The notes below the pieces were generated by a model. The model saw nothing but the letters and a program-made list of their open reading frames with translations. It was not told the DNA's origin and did not search any database. Position numbers and translations under genes: made by a program. Of a DNA stretch of 64,000 nucleotides, positions 26,470 through 35,744 are shown one piece after another. This DNA comes from Bacilli bacterium (GTDB lineage: Bacteria > Bacillota_I > Bacilli_A > RF39 > UBA660): the NCBI GenBank assembly GCA_017527675.1, contig JAFXPU010000004.1, positions 20,439-84,438 of the forward strand, given 5' to 3'. Every line of letters begins with the position of its first letter. The stretch's first letter is position 1.

Positions 26470-26853
26470 ATGAATAAAAAGGGATTTACTTTAGTTGAAC
26501 TAATAAGCGTTATTGTAATATTAGGAATTCTTGCTTTAATTGTTTTTCCAAGTGTTTTATCAACAATAAATAAAGGAAAAAGTAATACAAAAGATTCAAA
26601 TAAAAAATTGATTATAGCTGGTGCTAAAAACTATGTTACAGATAATCAAAATAGTTTTAAATCTATTGATGGTAAAACATATTGCATAAGTATGGGTACT
26701 TTATATAACAATGGTTATATTAATACAGTTATAGGTATAGATGTTGATGATGATGTAACTAAAATAACAGATGTTGTTAAGGCAGTTTATAGTGGAGGTA
26801 AATTTAATTATTCTTATGTTAGTACCTCTGAATGTAGTGGAGAAAATGTTTAA
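26470..26853 (+). CDS. Pseudopilin-like protein
   Basis: 127 residues. MNKKG then FTLVELISVIVILGILALI is a class III prepilin signal with Glu5. The mature part is small, with two cysteines (TYCISMGTLY and STSECSGENV). A typical pseudopilin head; the partner machinery is not in the window. GTAGGTGAG precedes the ATG, and a terminator follows its stop. It is the fourth pseudopilin gene here and is not closely similar to the tandem pair at 13.3 kb. Confidence 0.83.
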   Translation: MNKKGFTLVELISVIVILGILALIVFPSVLSTINKGKSNTKDSNKKLIIAGAKNYVTDNQNSFKSIDGKTYCISMGTLYNNGYINTVIGIDVDDDVTKITDVVKAVYSGGKFNYSYVSTSECSGENV

Positions 26854-26878
26854 AAAAGAAGGAAACTTCTTTTTTTTA
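26852..26878 (+). terminator. Terminator after the pseudopilin gene
   Basis: AAAAAAGAAG (26852-26861), loop GAAA, CTTCTTTTTTTT. Confidence 0.85.
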
Positions 26879-26915
26879 ATACCTTAATTATGTTATAATT
26901 ATCTTAGGTGGTTTT

Positions 26916-29900
26916 ATGAATAACAAGCTAGAAAAATTATTAAAACAAATTAATCTTGAAGATGAATATTTCACCTATTTTAATAATGCTTCACTAGAAA
27001 AAATAATAGGTAATAGTGCAAAAGATTCCTATATTTTTTTGATTAATAATGATGAGACATTCCCTGTTGAAATTTATAAGTCAATGAATGAAAAATTAAG
27101 TGAAACATTTAAAGATATTAAGAATAAAACCATTAAATTAACAATTAAAAATAAAAATTATAGTTTAATATCAGATTATTTTAGATATTTTACGGAAGAA
27201 CTAAGTCATGATAATCATACTATGTTATCTTTAATGGATTTAGATGTAGTATTTGAAGGAGATAAATTTTTTACATCTTTTGATAATCAAGCATCTTTAA
27301 ATTTATTCCGCAAAAATGAAGATAAATATTTAAAACTATTTGAAAATGCTGGTTATAATGATGTTAAATTTGAAATAGAAGTTAATATTAAAGAAGAAGT
27401 TGTTGATAATACTGCTGAGGTAGATATTGAAAGATTAAAAAACATTGATAAAGTAGCTGAGGTTAAACCTCAAAGAAAATGGGAAAGAAAAGAAATAGAA
27501 ACCGTTGAAGATGAAAATGTTTTATTAGGACGTATCATTGATACAGAAATAAGTCGTATAGATACAGTTGCTGAAGCCGTTAATAGTATTACTTTTGAAG
27601 GCTATATTTTTGGCGTTGATATACGTGAAACAAAAACAGATTTAGTAATTATTACTTTAAAAATTACTGATGAAACGGATAGTATTTATGGAAAAATATT
27701 TACAGCTGATAAGGACAGACTTGCTATTTTAAAGAAAAACTTAAAAGAAGGTAAATGGTTTAAATTTAGAGGTTCAATTAAAGAAGATAAATATTCTAAT
27801 GAACTTGCTTTAAATATAACGGATATTAATTTTTCTTCCAAAAAGAAAAAAGAAATAGTTGATGATGCACCTGTTAAAAGAGTTGAATTACATGCTCATA
27901 CAATGATGAGTCAAATGGATGGTTTAACTAAAGTTGATTTAGGTAAGCATACATGTGAATTAGTGTCTCGTACAATTGCTATGGGTTATAAAGGTGTAGC
28001 TATTACAGATCATAATGGTTGTCAGGCTTTTCCAATTGCTTATGGAATTATCTCATCTCATAATAAAGATGTTAGAAAAGAGTATAAAAATAAATTAGAA
28101 GAAGTTGAAAATAAATTAAGAGAAGATCCTGATAATGAAGAGTTAAGAAGTGAACTTAAAAAAATAAATGATGAAATAAAAAATCCACCAATTTTTAAAG
28201 GATTATATGGTACGGAATTAACACTAGTTGATGATACAATTAATATTGTTGTTAGACCAAAAGACTATCCTTTAAAAGATACTACATTTGTTGTATTTGA
28301 TACTGAGACAACTGGTTTTAATGCTGGTGGAAATGATCAGATGATTGAAATTGGTGCTGTTAAATTAAAAAATGGAGAAATAATAGATCGTTTTGATGAA
28401 TTAATTGATCCAAAAAGACATATACCAGATAAAATTACAGAGTTAACTTTAATAACTGATGAAATGGTTAAGGGTAAAGATGATGAAGAAACTGTAACTA
28501 AGAAATTCTTAGAATGGGCAGGAGACTTACCAATGGTTGCTCATAATGCTAAGTTTGATATTTCTTTTATTGAAAGAGCTATGAAGAAATATAATTTAGG
28601 TGAATTTAGTAATACAGTGGTTGATACTTTGGAATTATCTCGTGCCTTAGATCAAGGATTTGCTCGTCATAATCTATCCGCATTAGTTAAAAGATATAAT
28701 GTTCCTTGGGATGAGGATGCTCATCACCGTGCAGATTATGATGCTGAAGGAACTGCTTTAGTATACTTTCATATGATGGAAAAAATGATAGGTCAAAATT
28801 TTGAAACTGTTTTAGATTTTGAAAGATTAATCTCTAAAGATGAAATATATAAATTTGGTAGCACTTATCATTTTAATGCTATTGCTTTAAATAAAACGGG
28901 TTTAAAAAATTTATTTAAAATAATATCACTTGCTAATACTGTTTATCTTTATAAGACACCTAGAATATTAAGAAGTGAATTAGATAAACTACGTGAAGGT
29001 TTAATTATTGGTTCCGGTTGTTATGAATCAGAAGTATTTATTGAAGCCCGTAGTAAAGATGGTCAAGAATTAACTAATATTATTAATTTCTATGATTATG
29101 TTGAGGTACAACCACCAGAGGTATATGATCATTTAATTCAGTTAGGTGATTTTAAAGATAATATTGAATTAACTAATCATATTAGAAAAATAATTGAAGC
29201 AACTAAAGATGCCGGAAAACTTATTGTTGCAACTGGTGATGTTCATCATTTTGAACGTGAAGATAGAATATATCGAAAAATAATAGTTAACCAAAAAGTA
29301 CCAGGTGGCGGAAGACATCCACTTGCTAAAACTGGTATTAAAGAAATACCATCACAACATTTTAGAACAACAAGAGAAATGCTAGAGGATTTCAGTTTCT
29401 TACCTGATGATTTAGCATATGAAATCGTTGTTGAAAATACCAATAAAGTACTTGACATGGTTGAAGAAATTGAGGTTATTATAGATACTGGTGGTATTCC
29501 ATTTTCACCTCGTGTAAAAAGTGATGATGGACAATCTTATCTAGACTGTCCTCGTGTTGTTACTGATTTGGTATGTGAAAAAGCAAAAGAGTGGTATGGT
29601 GATCCACTTCCAAATAATATTGAAGAGCGTATAGCTAAGGAATTATATGGTGATATTTTATATACTTATTGGAAAGATAAAATAACTAAAGAAAATCCAG
29701 ATAAAGATCTTAAAGATTTAGAAGATGAAATCTTTATTAATGTTCATGAAACTATCTTAGCTGGTTTTGACAAAGTAAAAGAATTATTAAAGGAATATTT
29801 GAAAGACAATTGGGATTCTGAAGAAGAATTAACTGATAAATCTCTAGAGAAAAAATTAAAAAAATCATTAGGTGGTATTATTGGTGGAGGCTTTGATCCA

Positions 29901-31658
29901 ATATACTTAATTGCTCAAAGACTTGTTAAGCACTCTAATGATGAAGGATATTTAGTAGGTTCCCGTGGTTCTGTAGGTTCATCATTTGTTGCTACAATGA
30001 TGGGTATAACAGAAGTAAATCCACTACCAGCTCATTACAGATGTTTAAAATGTCAAACATCAATCTTTAAAGATGAAGATGGTAATGATTTAGGTGCTAC
30101 ATATTCATCAGGATTTGATTTACCTGATAAAATATGTCCTAATTGTGGTGAAAAAATGTATAAAGATGGACAAGATATGCCATTTGCCACTTTCTTAGGT
30201 TTTAATGCAGATAAGGTACCAGATATAGACCTTAACTTCTCTGATTTAAATCAAGCATCAGCTCATGAATATACGAAAGTCCTATTTGGTGTTGATAATG
30301 TATATCGTGCTGGTACTATAGGTACAGTTGCAGATAAAACAGCTTATGGTTTTGTTAAAGGATATCTTGAAGATAACAATATAGTTATGCGTTCTGCGGA
30401 AATTGAAAGACTAGCATTAGGCTGTACGGGTGTTAAAAGGACAACAGGTCAACATCCAGGTGGAATAGTTGTTGTTCCCGATTATATGGATGTTTCAGAT
30501 TTTACACCATTCCAATTTCCAGCTGATGATGTTACTTCTGCATGGCGTACAACTCACTTTGATTACCATGCAATAGATCAAGATTTATTAAAACTAGATA
30601 TTTTAGGGCATTCAGATCCAACTCAACTTCGTATGATTCAAGATACATCTAAAACCGATATATTAAAAGTTCCAATGGATGATAAAGAGACTATGAGTAT
30701 ATTTAGATCAACCAAAGCTTTAGGTGTAACTGAAGATAAAATTATGTGTACAACAGGTACCTTAGGTGTTCCTGAATTTGGTACACCATTTACAATTCAA
30801 TTAGTTGAAGATACAAAACCTAAAACATTTGCTGAACTTGTTAAAATATCAGGTCTATCTCATGGTACTGATGTATGGCTTGGTAATGCTCAAGAATTAA
30901 TTAAAAATAATGTTGTTCCATTTTCAGAGGTTATTGGATGTCGTGATGATATTATGGTATATTTGATGTATCATGGTGTTGAACCAATAAAAGCATTTAA
31001 AATAATGGAATTTGTTCGTAAAGGAAAAGCATCCAAAGATCCAGAAACGTGGGCTACCCATAAAGAAACCATGGAAAAAGCGGGAATTGAAAAATGGTTT
31101 ATTGATTCATGTCAAAAAATCAAATACATGTTCCCAAAAGCACATGCCGCTGCATATGTTATGTCTGCCTTTAGAATAGCTTGGTATAAAGTTCATATGC
31201 CAGTTCATTTCTATGCCTCTTGGTTAACTTGTAAAGCAACTGATGTTGATGTTGAAGTAATGATTAAAGGTTATGATGCTATTAAAAATAGAATAATTGA
31301 AATTCAAAATAAAGGTTACGATGCAACTAATAAAGAATTAGGTCAACTTGAAAGTTTAAAAGTATGCCTTGAAGCATCAGCTCGTGGCATTAAGTTTGTA
31401 CCTATTACTTTAGAAGAATCATTAGCAACAACGTGGGGTGTTAAATCTGATACAGAAATAATTCCACCATTTTCTTCAATTGATGGACTTGGTGATACTG
31501 TTGCCAATAATATAGTAACTGAGCGTGAAAAACGCAGTTTCTTATCAATAGAGGAAGTTCAATATCGTGCAAAAATATCTGGAACTTTAATGGATAAAAT
31601 GCGTTTGATGGGAATGTTTGAAGGTATGAGTGAATCTAATCAAATGAGTTTATTTTAA
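26916..31658 (+). CDS. polC: DNA polymerase III alpha subunit, PolC type
   Basis: 1580 residues; Bacillus PolC is about 1440. The order is classical: an N-terminal region, an OB fold (about 225-310), a PHP domain starting VELHAHTMMS (about 323) with ITDHNG, and a proofreading exonuclease inserted in PHP, with FVVFDTETTGF at about 458. The polymerase core contains a zinc site (CLKCQ at about 1041 and CPNCGEK at about 1075) and the catalytic PDIDLNF at about 1102. Extra length comes partly from a charged helical insertion (about 385-425) and a Lys/Glu-rich insertion (about 905-985). It is the main replicative polymerase of low-GC Firmicutes. Confidence 0.96.
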   Translation: MNNKLEKLLKQINLEDEYFTYFNNASLEKIIGNSAKDSYIFLINNDETFPVEIYKSMNEKLSETFKDIKNKTIKLTIKNKNYSLISDYFRYFTEELSHDNHTMLSLMDLDVVFEGDKFFTSFDNQASLNLFRKNEDKYLKLFENAGYNDVKFEIEVNIKEEVVDNTAEVDIERLKNIDKVAEVKPQRKWERKEIETVEDENVLLGRIIDTEISRIDTVAEAVNSITFEGYIFGVDIRETKTDLVIITLKITDETDSIYGKIFTADKDRLAILKKNLKEGKWFKFRGSIKEDKYSNELALNITDINFSSKKKKEIVDDAPVKRVELHAHTMMSQMDGLTKVDLGKHTCELVSRTIAMGYKGVAITDHNGCQAFPIAYGIISSHNKDVRKEYKNKLEEVENKLREDPDNEELRSELKKINDEIKNPPIFKGLYGTELTLVDDTINIVVRPKDYPLKDTTFVVFDTETTGFNAGGNDQMIEIGAVKLKNGEIIDRFDELIDPKRHIPDKITELTLITDEMVKGKDDEETVTKKFLEWAGDLPMVAHNAKFDISFIERAMKKYNLGEFSNTVVDTLELSRALDQGFARHNLSALVKRYNVPWDEDAHHRADYDAEGTALVYFHMMEKMIGQNFETVLDFERLISKDEIYKFGSTYHFNAIALNKTGLKNLFKIISLANTVYLYKTPRILRSELDKLREGLIIGSGCYESEVFIEARSKDGQELTNIINFYDYVEVQPPEVYDHLIQLGDFKDNIELTNHIRKIIEATKDAGKLIVATGDVHHFEREDRIYRKIIVNQKVPGGGRHPLAKTGIKEIPSQHFRTTREMLEDFSFLPDDLAYEIVVENTNKVLDMVEEIEVIIDTGGIPFSPRVKSDDGQSYLDCPRVVTDLVCEKAKEWYGDPLPNNIEERIAKELYGDILYTYWKDKITKENPDKDLKDLEDEIFINVHETILAGFDKVKELLKEYLKDNWDSEEELTDKSLEKKLKKSLGGIIGGGFDPIYLIAQRLVKHSNDEGYLVGSRGSVGSSFVATMMGITEVNPLPAHYRCLKCQTSIFKDEDGNDLGATYSSGFDLPDKICPNCGEKMYKDGQDMPFATFLGFNADKVPDIDLNFSDLNQASAHEYTKVLFGVDNVYRAGTIGTVADKTAYGFVKGYLEDNNIVMRSAEIERLALGCTGVKRTTGQHPGGIVVVPDYMDVSDFTPFQFPADDVTSAWRTTHFDYHAIDQDLLKLDILGHSDPTQLRMIQDTSKTDILKVPMDDKETMSIFRSTKALGVTEDKIMCTTGTLGVPEFGTPFTIQLVEDTKPKTFAELVKISGLSHGTDVWLGNAQELIKNNVVPFSEVIGCRDDIMVYLMYHGVEPIKAFKIMEFVRKGKASKDPETWATHKETMEKAGIEKWFIDSCQKIKYMFPKAHAAAYVMSAFRIAWYKVHMPVHFYASWLTCKATDVDVEVMIKGYDAIKNRIIEIQNKGYDATNKELGQLESLKVCLEASARGIKFVPITLEESLATTWGVKSDTEIIPPFSSIDGLGDTVANNIVTEREKRSFLSIEEVQYRAKISGTLMDKMRLMGMFEGMSESNQMSLF

Positions 31659-31683
31659 AAACTATCGCAAGATAGTTTTTTTA
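31657..31683 (+). terminator. polC terminator
   Basis: AAAAACTATC (31657-31666), loop GCAA, GATAGTTTTTTT; the stem begins in the stop codon. Confidence 0.85.
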
Positions 31684-31726
31684 CTTATATAAAATATGCT
31701 ATAATATAGTTAGTGGGGATGATGGT

Positions 31727-33859
31727 ATGAAAAAGAAATTACTTCAAGATGAATCATCTAAAATGATAAAAAATTATTTATCTCATCTATTTAAACGTAT
31801 ATATAATTCTTATAATTATCTAAAATTAGATGAAGAAAAATATAATACTATTGTTTTAGAAGAAATAGAAAAAACTAAAAAAATTAAATCTGATGATTAT
31901 GTTAAAAATCTTGAAATTAATATGCATCATCGTATGAATGAAATGGTTTTACATGAATTAAAAAGTAATAGTGAAACATTTCTTTTAAATTATTTAACTA
32001 GCCAAATTACTTATTGTCATAAAGTAAGTGATGCATTCCGTAATTATAATCAGTTAAATAGTTTTTTAAGTAAATATAACTATGCACCCAATATAGATAC
32101 TTTAATGTATTTAATAAATAATAATAAAGTGCTTAATAAGACTGTGGAAATGTTATATGCTGATAATAATATAATATCTAATAAAGTTAATGATGAATTA
32201 TTAGAATCTTTAAAAGGTGCGTATTGTATAGTTAATAATATTGATATTGATCTAAATGATGATATTAAAGAATATAATTGTGATGATAATACACCTGATT
32301 TAGATTCAACTAAAATGTATCTTCAGGAAATTCATAAAATACCTCTTCTTACAACAAGTGAAGAAAAGGAATTATTCATAAGATATCGTAATGGTGATTT
32401 AGATGCTAAAAAAGAAATAATTGAAAGAAATTTAAGATTAGTAGTATCAGTTGCACGTCGCTATAAATCAAATCGTTTAACTCTTTTAGATAAAGTTCAA
32501 GAAGGTAACTTTGGATTAATGAAAGCTGTTGATCGTTTTGATGTTGATAAGAATTATAAATTTTCTACTTATGCCATTTGGTGGATAAGACAAACAATTG
32601 AAAGAGCTATTAATAATTATGATAGATTAGTAAGGTTACCAATATATTTATCGGATAGAATAAAAAGAATTAATTCTATAATAGATAAATATGAAAAAGC
32701 ATATGGACGTGAACCAACTGCTGAAGAAATTGCTAAAGAATTAAAAATATCTGTTTCTAGTGTTTTAGAAATTAAAAAGAATATGCAAGAAACCGTAAGT
32801 ATTAATACACCTATTGGTGATGAAAAAGAAACTGAATTAGCTGATTTTATCCCACAAATGGAAATTGATACTGAACAAAATTATATAGATGAAAATTTAA
32901 TAATAGATTTTACTAAATTTTTTGATGAAGCTAAGTTAACCGAAAAAGAAAGAGATATTTTATATTTAAGATATGGTTTTAATGATGAAGATCCTAAAAC
33001 GTTAGAAGAAATTGGTAAAAAATACCATGTAACTCGCGAGCGTATTCGTCAGATACAAGCAAAAGCCTTAAATAAATTAAGACTTAATCCTAATATTAAT
33101 AATTTCTCAAATTATATGAGTAATCCAGATAGATGTTTGGAGAATATACAAAATATGCGCAGCGAATACTATGGTATTTCAATAGAAGATGAAAAAGAGG
33201 AAGAAAATCCTGATACTAAGAAAAGAGGAAATAAGATGGTAAATAAAACTATTTATAAGTATTTTAATGCTTATAGTAAACAAAAAATTGATTCTGTTAT
33301 AGCTGAATTAAGTGAAGAAGAAAGAAATTTGATAACTAAAAGATATGGTAATGATTTAAATAATCCAGTTGAAACTAGTTTAACAAAAGAAGAATACGCT
33401 AAATTCTATGGTGGTGTAATTCCTAAAATTAGAAGAAGATTAGAAGGTATTCAACCAAAAATATCTAAAAAGAAAGAAGAAAAAACTGAGGTATTAGAAA
33501 CAGAATTAAAAGAAAGCAATATTGAAATAACTGATAAAACAGAATTAAAAGAAGAAAATAAAGTATTGGTAGAAAAAAATGAAGAAGATAAAGAATTAGA
33601 TACATTATTATCATTATTTAGAACACCTAAGGTATTAGAATATATTCAGACAATGCCACCAAAAGAAGCAACAATTATTTATTTAAAATTAGGTTTTGTT
33701 AATGGTAAAAGATATACAACAATAGATATTGCAGAATTTTTAGATATTACAACATTTGAAGTAAGAGAAGTTACTAAGAAATTTTTATTAGGCTCAAAAG
33801 ATATAATAACTGCTTCATTAGATGATGTTATTACTGAAGTAATAAATAAAACAAAATAA
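31727..33859 (+). CDS. Sigma-70-family factor with N- and C-terminal extensions
   Basis: 710 residues. A sigma-70 core occupies about 190-460: KMYLQEIHKIPLLTTSEEKE, ERNLRLVVSVARRYK (region 2.1), FSTYAIWWIRQTIERAI (2.3-2.4), region 3 (TAEEIAKELKISVSSV), and region 4 with TLEEIGKKYHVTRERIRQIQ (about 425-444). About 190 unrecognised residues precede it. After it come two further region-4-like segments: one near 505-575 (IDSVIAELSEEERNLITKRY, FYGGVIPKIRRRLE) and one near 625-710 (PPKEATIIYLKLGF, TIDIAEFLDITTFEVREV). It may be the housekeeping sigma factor or a paralog; dnaG is not adjacent. The layout is unusual. Confidence 0.8.
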   Translation: MKKKLLQDESSKMIKNYLSHLFKRIYNSYNYLKLDEEKYNTIVLEEIEKTKKIKSDDYVKNLEINMHHRMNEMVLHELKSNSETFLLNYLTSQITYCHKVSDAFRNYNQLNSFLSKYNYAPNIDTLMYLINNNKVLNKTVEMLYADNNIISNKVNDELLESLKGAYCIVNNIDIDLNDDIKEYNCDDNTPDLDSTKMYLQEIHKIPLLTTSEEKELFIRYRNGDLDAKKEIIERNLRLVVSVARRYKSNRLTLLDKVQEGNFGLMKAVDRFDVDKNYKFSTYAIWWIRQTIERAINNYDRLVRLPIYLSDRIKRINSIIDKYEKAYGREPTAEEIAKELKISVSSVLEIKKNMQETVSINTPIGDEKETELADFIPQMEIDTEQNYIDENLIIDFTKFFDEAKLTEKERDILYLRYGFNDEDPKTLEEIGKKYHVTRERIRQIQAKALNKLRLNPNINNFSNYMSNPDRCLENIQNMRSEYYGISIEDEKEEENPDTKKRGNKMVNKTIYKYFNAYSKQKIDSVIAELSEEERNLITKRYGNDLNNPVETSLTKEEYAKFYGGVIPKIRRRLEGIQPKISKKKEEKTEVLETELKESNIEITDKTELKEENKVLVEKNEEDKELDTLLSLFRTPKVLEYIQTMPPKEATIIYLKLGFVNGKRYTTIDIAEFLDITTFEVREVTKKFLLGSKDIITASLDDVITEVINKTK

Positions 33860-33884
33860 ACAGGTAAAACATGTTTATTTTAAA
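33853..33884 (+). terminator. Terminator of the sigma factor gene
   Basis: AAAATAAACA (33853-33862) pairs with TGTTTATTTT (33872-33881) and includes the stop codon. A second stem, CAAGTA-TTTA-TACTTG followed by seven T (33889-33911), lies just after and gives a backup. Confidence 0.8.
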
Positions 33885-33914
33885 AAAGCAAGTATTTATA
33901 CTTGTTTTTTTGTA

Positions 33915-33939
33915 CAAAAAAAAGAATCAAACGATTCTT
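33915..33939 (-). terminator. rpmB terminator
   Basis: On the minus strand AAGAATC, loop GTTT, GATTCTT, followed by T. Confidence 0.75.
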
Positions 33940-33954
33940 ATAAACTTACATCTA

Positions 33955-34137
33955 TTAAGCAGCTTTTCTAGAAGCTTTATTTAATGTTCTCATTTCACGA
34001 GTAGTTGTTCTAACTTTAGTACCATCTTCTAATGTCATTACTTGTAAATTAACTTTTTGAGCATGTTTAGTAGCACGGCATGAATGAGATCTTCTATTAC
34101 CATGTAATGCAGTTTTGCTTGTTACTTTAGTTGCCAT
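33955..34137 (-). CDS. rpmB: 50S ribosomal protein L28
   Basis: 60 residues, the usual size. MATKVTSKTALHGNRRSHSC with KHAQKVNLQ and TTTREMRTLNKA are clear L28 signatures. AAGGAGG lies upstream of the ATG, and a good minus-strand promoter precedes it. It stands as a single-gene unit between the sigma factor gene and the relic surface locus. Confidence 0.96.
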   Translation of the reverse strand: MATKVTSKTALHGNRRSHSCRATKHAQKVNLQVMTLEDGTKVRTTTREMRTLNKASRKAA

Positions 34138-34177
34138 ATTGAATCCTCCTTACAAAGTTTTTTTCCTATGCCTTATG

Positions 34178-34206
34178 AGTTTATCATAATTTGAAAAATA
34201 AGTCAA
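34178..34206 (-). promoter_or_regulatory. Predicted rpmB promoter
   Basis: On the minus strand TTGACT (34206-34201), a 17-nt spacer and TAAACT (34183-34178). Confidence 0.7.
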
Positions 34207-34234
34207 TTATTTAGTTAAATTTTTATGCATTCTG

Positions 34235-34263
34235 TTGTAAAAAAACGTAAATTTTGGTAAAAT
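34235..34263 (+). promoter_or_regulatory. Surface-locus promoter, copy at relic locus B
   Basis: TTGTAA (34235-34240), 17-nt spacer, TAAAAT (34258-34263). The 3' half of the spacer, the -10 and the next ~16 nt match the promoter ahead of the giant surface gene at 54603-54631. Confidence 0.7.
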
Positions 34264-34281
34264 TATATATAGTAAAATAGG

Positions 34282-34734
34282 ATAGTATATTATGAAATAG
34301 AGGTAAAAAATACAGGAGATATACCTGCAACATTTAAAGTAGTAGAAGGAGATATACCAGGCTTTGAAATCTATGATATAGGTGAATTTACAAAAGTCGG
34401 AAACAACTATGAATTAAATGTTGAGTTAGAACCTGGAGATAGTAAAACATATAAGATAGGTTATAAATGGAATCAAAAAGACTATGGAATAAGTACAAAT
34501 AAAGTAGAAATAACAGAAGTAACAGGAAAAGAAGGATATCCAGAACCAGATGAAGATGATAATAAATCAACAGCAACAGTAGAAACAAAGATACCAAAAG
34601 AAGTAATACCTGATACAATAATAATTCCAGATACAGTAGATAAGATAATGACAAGCATTATAATATTTATAGGAAGTCTAATTGGAATCATAGTAAGTTT
34701 AATCTTAATTAAAAAGAAAAGAATGAATAATTAA
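34282..34734 (+). pseudogene. Relic of a giant surface-protein gene (3' end only)
   Basis: From ATAGTATATTATGAAAT (34282-34298) to the stop the DNA matches the last 450 nt of the giant gene at 63295-63750. One frame stays open and reads YYEIEVKNTGDIPATFKVVE, YKWNQKDYGISTNKVE and the C-terminal membrane segment ending KKKRMNN. No start codon suits that frame: the first in-frame ATG lies inside the membrane segment. Directly upstream is the promoter of the giant gene, so about 8.6 kb is missing relative to the intact copy. The junction at about 34280 shares ATAG with both parental sides, as expected of a short-homology deletion. Confidence 0.88.
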
Positions 34735-34800
34735 TATTCATTCTTTTTTTATTAAAAAAAGGAAATAGAGAAAAAAACAATAATAATATAAGTAGGAGGT
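34714..34800 (+). repeat. Dispersed leader repeat, copy 2 (ahead of a DUF1016 gene)
   Basis: From the last codons of the relic through the terminator GAATGAATA-ATTAA-TATTCATTC (34721-34743) and seven T to TAGGAGGT. It is the same sequence as copies at 16919 and 63730 apart from run-length changes and one A/G difference in copy 3. Confidence 0.9.
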
Positions 34801-34805
34801 GTAGT

Positions 34806-35702
34806 ATGAAAGAAGTAGATAATGTATATACTCAAATAGAAGATATATTGATATATCATAAAATATATCAATGTTCAAAAGATTATTCAAAGGCAAAAGA
34901 AAAAATAAGAACATATTTAATAATTGGTAATTTGCTTAATAATATCGATATTAAATATGGAAGAGGAGTAATAAATGATTATGCTAAAAGATTATCGTTG
35001 AAGTTTGGTAAAAAGTATACTGTATCATTATTATATAAAATTAAAAAATATTACAATATTATTGAAAAAGTCCCGACATTGTCGGGAAAGTTAACATGGA
35101 GTCATTGGTATGAAATGCTATCAATTACTGATATAAATAAAATAATTTATTATGTTAATCAATGTGAAATTAAGAATATAGATGTTAGGGGATTAAGAGA
35201 AAAAATAAAATCTAAAGAATATGAAAGATTACCAGAAGAGGCTAGAAGTAAGATAATAAAAAATAAAGAAGTAAAAGTTAAAGATTTAATTAAGGATCCA
35301 ATTGTTATAAAGAATAAAAATAATATAGAAAAAGTATCAGAAAAAATATTGCAACAAATGATTCTTGAAGATATATCTTCCTTTTTAGAAGAATTAGGTA
35401 GTGGCTTTGCTTTTATAAAAAGTGAGTATAGAATTAAAATAGGTTCTAATTATAACTACATAGATTTATTATTATTTAATTATGAGTATAATTGTTTTAT
35501 TGTTTTGGAATTAAAAGTATCTGAACTAAAAAAAGAACATATAGGGCAAATACAAGTATATATGAATTATATTGATAACAATTTAAAGACTATTAATCTG
35601 AATAAAACAATTGGTATTATATTAGTTAAAAGGAATAATAAATTTATCATGGAATACTGTTCAGATAAAAGAATACTTGCAAGAACTTATGAATTTGTTT
35701 AA
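34806..35702 (+). CDS. DUF1016/YhcG-family PDDEXK nuclease-like protein
   Basis: 298 residues. The N-terminal helical domain (about 1-150) includes KYGRGVINDYAKRLSLKFG, SGKLTWSHWYEMLSI and YERLPEEARSKI, as in YhcG. The C-terminal domain is PDDEXK-like: DISSFLEELGSGFAFIKSEY, then YIDLLLFNYEYNCFIVLELK, where Asp and the ExK of LELK are the expected catalytic residues, and GQIQVYMNYID. YhcG proteins are predicted nucleases of unknown role, common in accessory DNA beside mobile or defence genes. It is read from leader repeat copy 2, with TAGGAGG before the ATG. A second DUF1016 gene follows copy 3 at the right edge. Confidence 0.87.
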   Translation: MKEVDNVYTQIEDILIYHKIYQCSKDYSKAKEKIRTYLIIGNLLNNIDIKYGRGVINDYAKRLSLKFGKKYTVSLLYKIKKYYNIIEKVPTLSGKLTWSHWYEMLSITDINKIIYYVNQCEIKNIDVRGLREKIKSKEYERLPEEARSKIIKNKEVKVKDLIKDPIVIKNKNNIEKVSEKILQQMILEDISSFLEELGSGFAFIKSEYRIKIGSNYNYIDLLLFNYEYNCFIVLELKVSELKKEHIGQIQVYMNYIDNNLKTINLNKTIGIILVKRNNKFIMEYCSDKRILARTYEFV

Positions 35703-35744
35703 AAAATAATAAAAATATAGTAAAATATTAGTAGGAGGGATTTT

